Shown in pieces: positions 63,969-64,000 of a stretch of DNA of 64,000 nucleotides (its first letter is position 1; the number at the start of each line of letters is the position of its first letter). Where the stretch lies: positions 744,001 through 808,000 of the forward strand of contig NZ_WOFU01000001.1 of NCBI RefSeq assembly GCF_016879755.1. Direction: 5' to 3'. Under the pieces are notes generated by a model. That model saw nothing but the letters and a program-made list of their open reading frames with translations. It was not told the origin of the DNA and ran no database searches. The position numbers and the translations under genes were made by a program. This DNA comes from Bacillus sp. B15-48. GTDB taxonomy: Bacteria > Bacillota > Bacilli > Bacillales > Cytobacillaceae.

Positions 63969-64000
63969 ATGACCTTTGTTCTATTAATCAGTCTAATCGT
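63969..64000 (+). CDS. TRAP transporter large permease (DctM family), 5' end only
   Basis: ATG directly after the dctQ stop. Only MTFVLLISLIV is inside the window. Identified from position and the hydrophobic start typical of DctM; the rest lies right of the window. Confidence 0.75.
   Translation, partial: MTFVLLISLI

Overview
The window comes from a low-GC Gram-positive bacterium of the Bacillaceae type. The grounds are AGGAGG-type ribosome binding sites with ATG, GTG and TTG starts, TTGACA/TATAAT promoters, a ydaO-type c-di-AMP riboswitch, CcpA (cre) and PerR operator sequences, lipoprotein signals, and genes such as iolS, trmL, katG and a meso-diaminopimelate dehydrogenase. I cannot name the species. 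No rRNA or tRNA gene and no CRISPR array was seen.

Region 1 (1-12.4 kb) is a ureide cluster on the minus strand under a divergent IclR regulator. gcl, a hydroxypyruvate-isomerase-like TIM barrel, a hydroxyacid dehydrogenase and a glycerate 2-kinase would take glyoxylate to 2-phosphoglycerate. allC, allE and the allFGH-type oxamate carbamoyltransferase genes degrade allantoate and its products. The last gene runs off the left edge.

Region 2 (12.4-38.1 kb) is a mosaic of short transcription units: trmL, an SDR with no visible catalytic Tyr/Lys, a secreted GH3 enzyme, a cre-controlled MFS carrier, a RAYT transposase, a SEC-C/TPR protein, iolS, a beta-lactamase-like membrane protein, a lipoprotein, a riboswitch-controlled dicarboxylate symporter, an MFS carrier, a TPR-membrane/PP2C pair, two secreted low-complexity proteins and a LysM protein. 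Nearly every gap holds a copy of one dispersed repeat of about 48 bp, called R48 here. It often comes with a second hairpin repeat of about 27 bp, called H27.

Region 3 (38.1-50.2 kb) holds a peptide/nickel-type ABC importer (divergent binding protein plus four-gene operon), a DUF6155 gene, a broken quinone oxidoreductase, a TRAP transporter operon and a ZIP-like membrane protein. Region 4 (50.2-60.2 kb) holds katG with PerR-like boxes, a gene fragment bounded on both sides by R48, a YibE/F protein with three tiny membrane/coiled-coil genes, a tnpB-less IS200/IS605-like element with structured-RNA features, vanZ, yiaA and ddh. Region 5 (60.6-64 kb) pairs an N-carbamoyl amino acid or ureide amidase with a second TRAP transporter that runs off the right edge.

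The most unusual signal is the R48 family. About 27 full or partial copies lie between 12.6 and 60.4 kb, and all but the last point the same way whatever the gene direction. A RAYT (REP-associated tyrosine transposase) gene lies among them and ends inside a copy. The terminal 13-bp palindrome supplies the stop codon of six minus-strand genes, several gene fragments are cut exactly at R48 copies, and one copy has become a perfect 35-nt inverted repeat.
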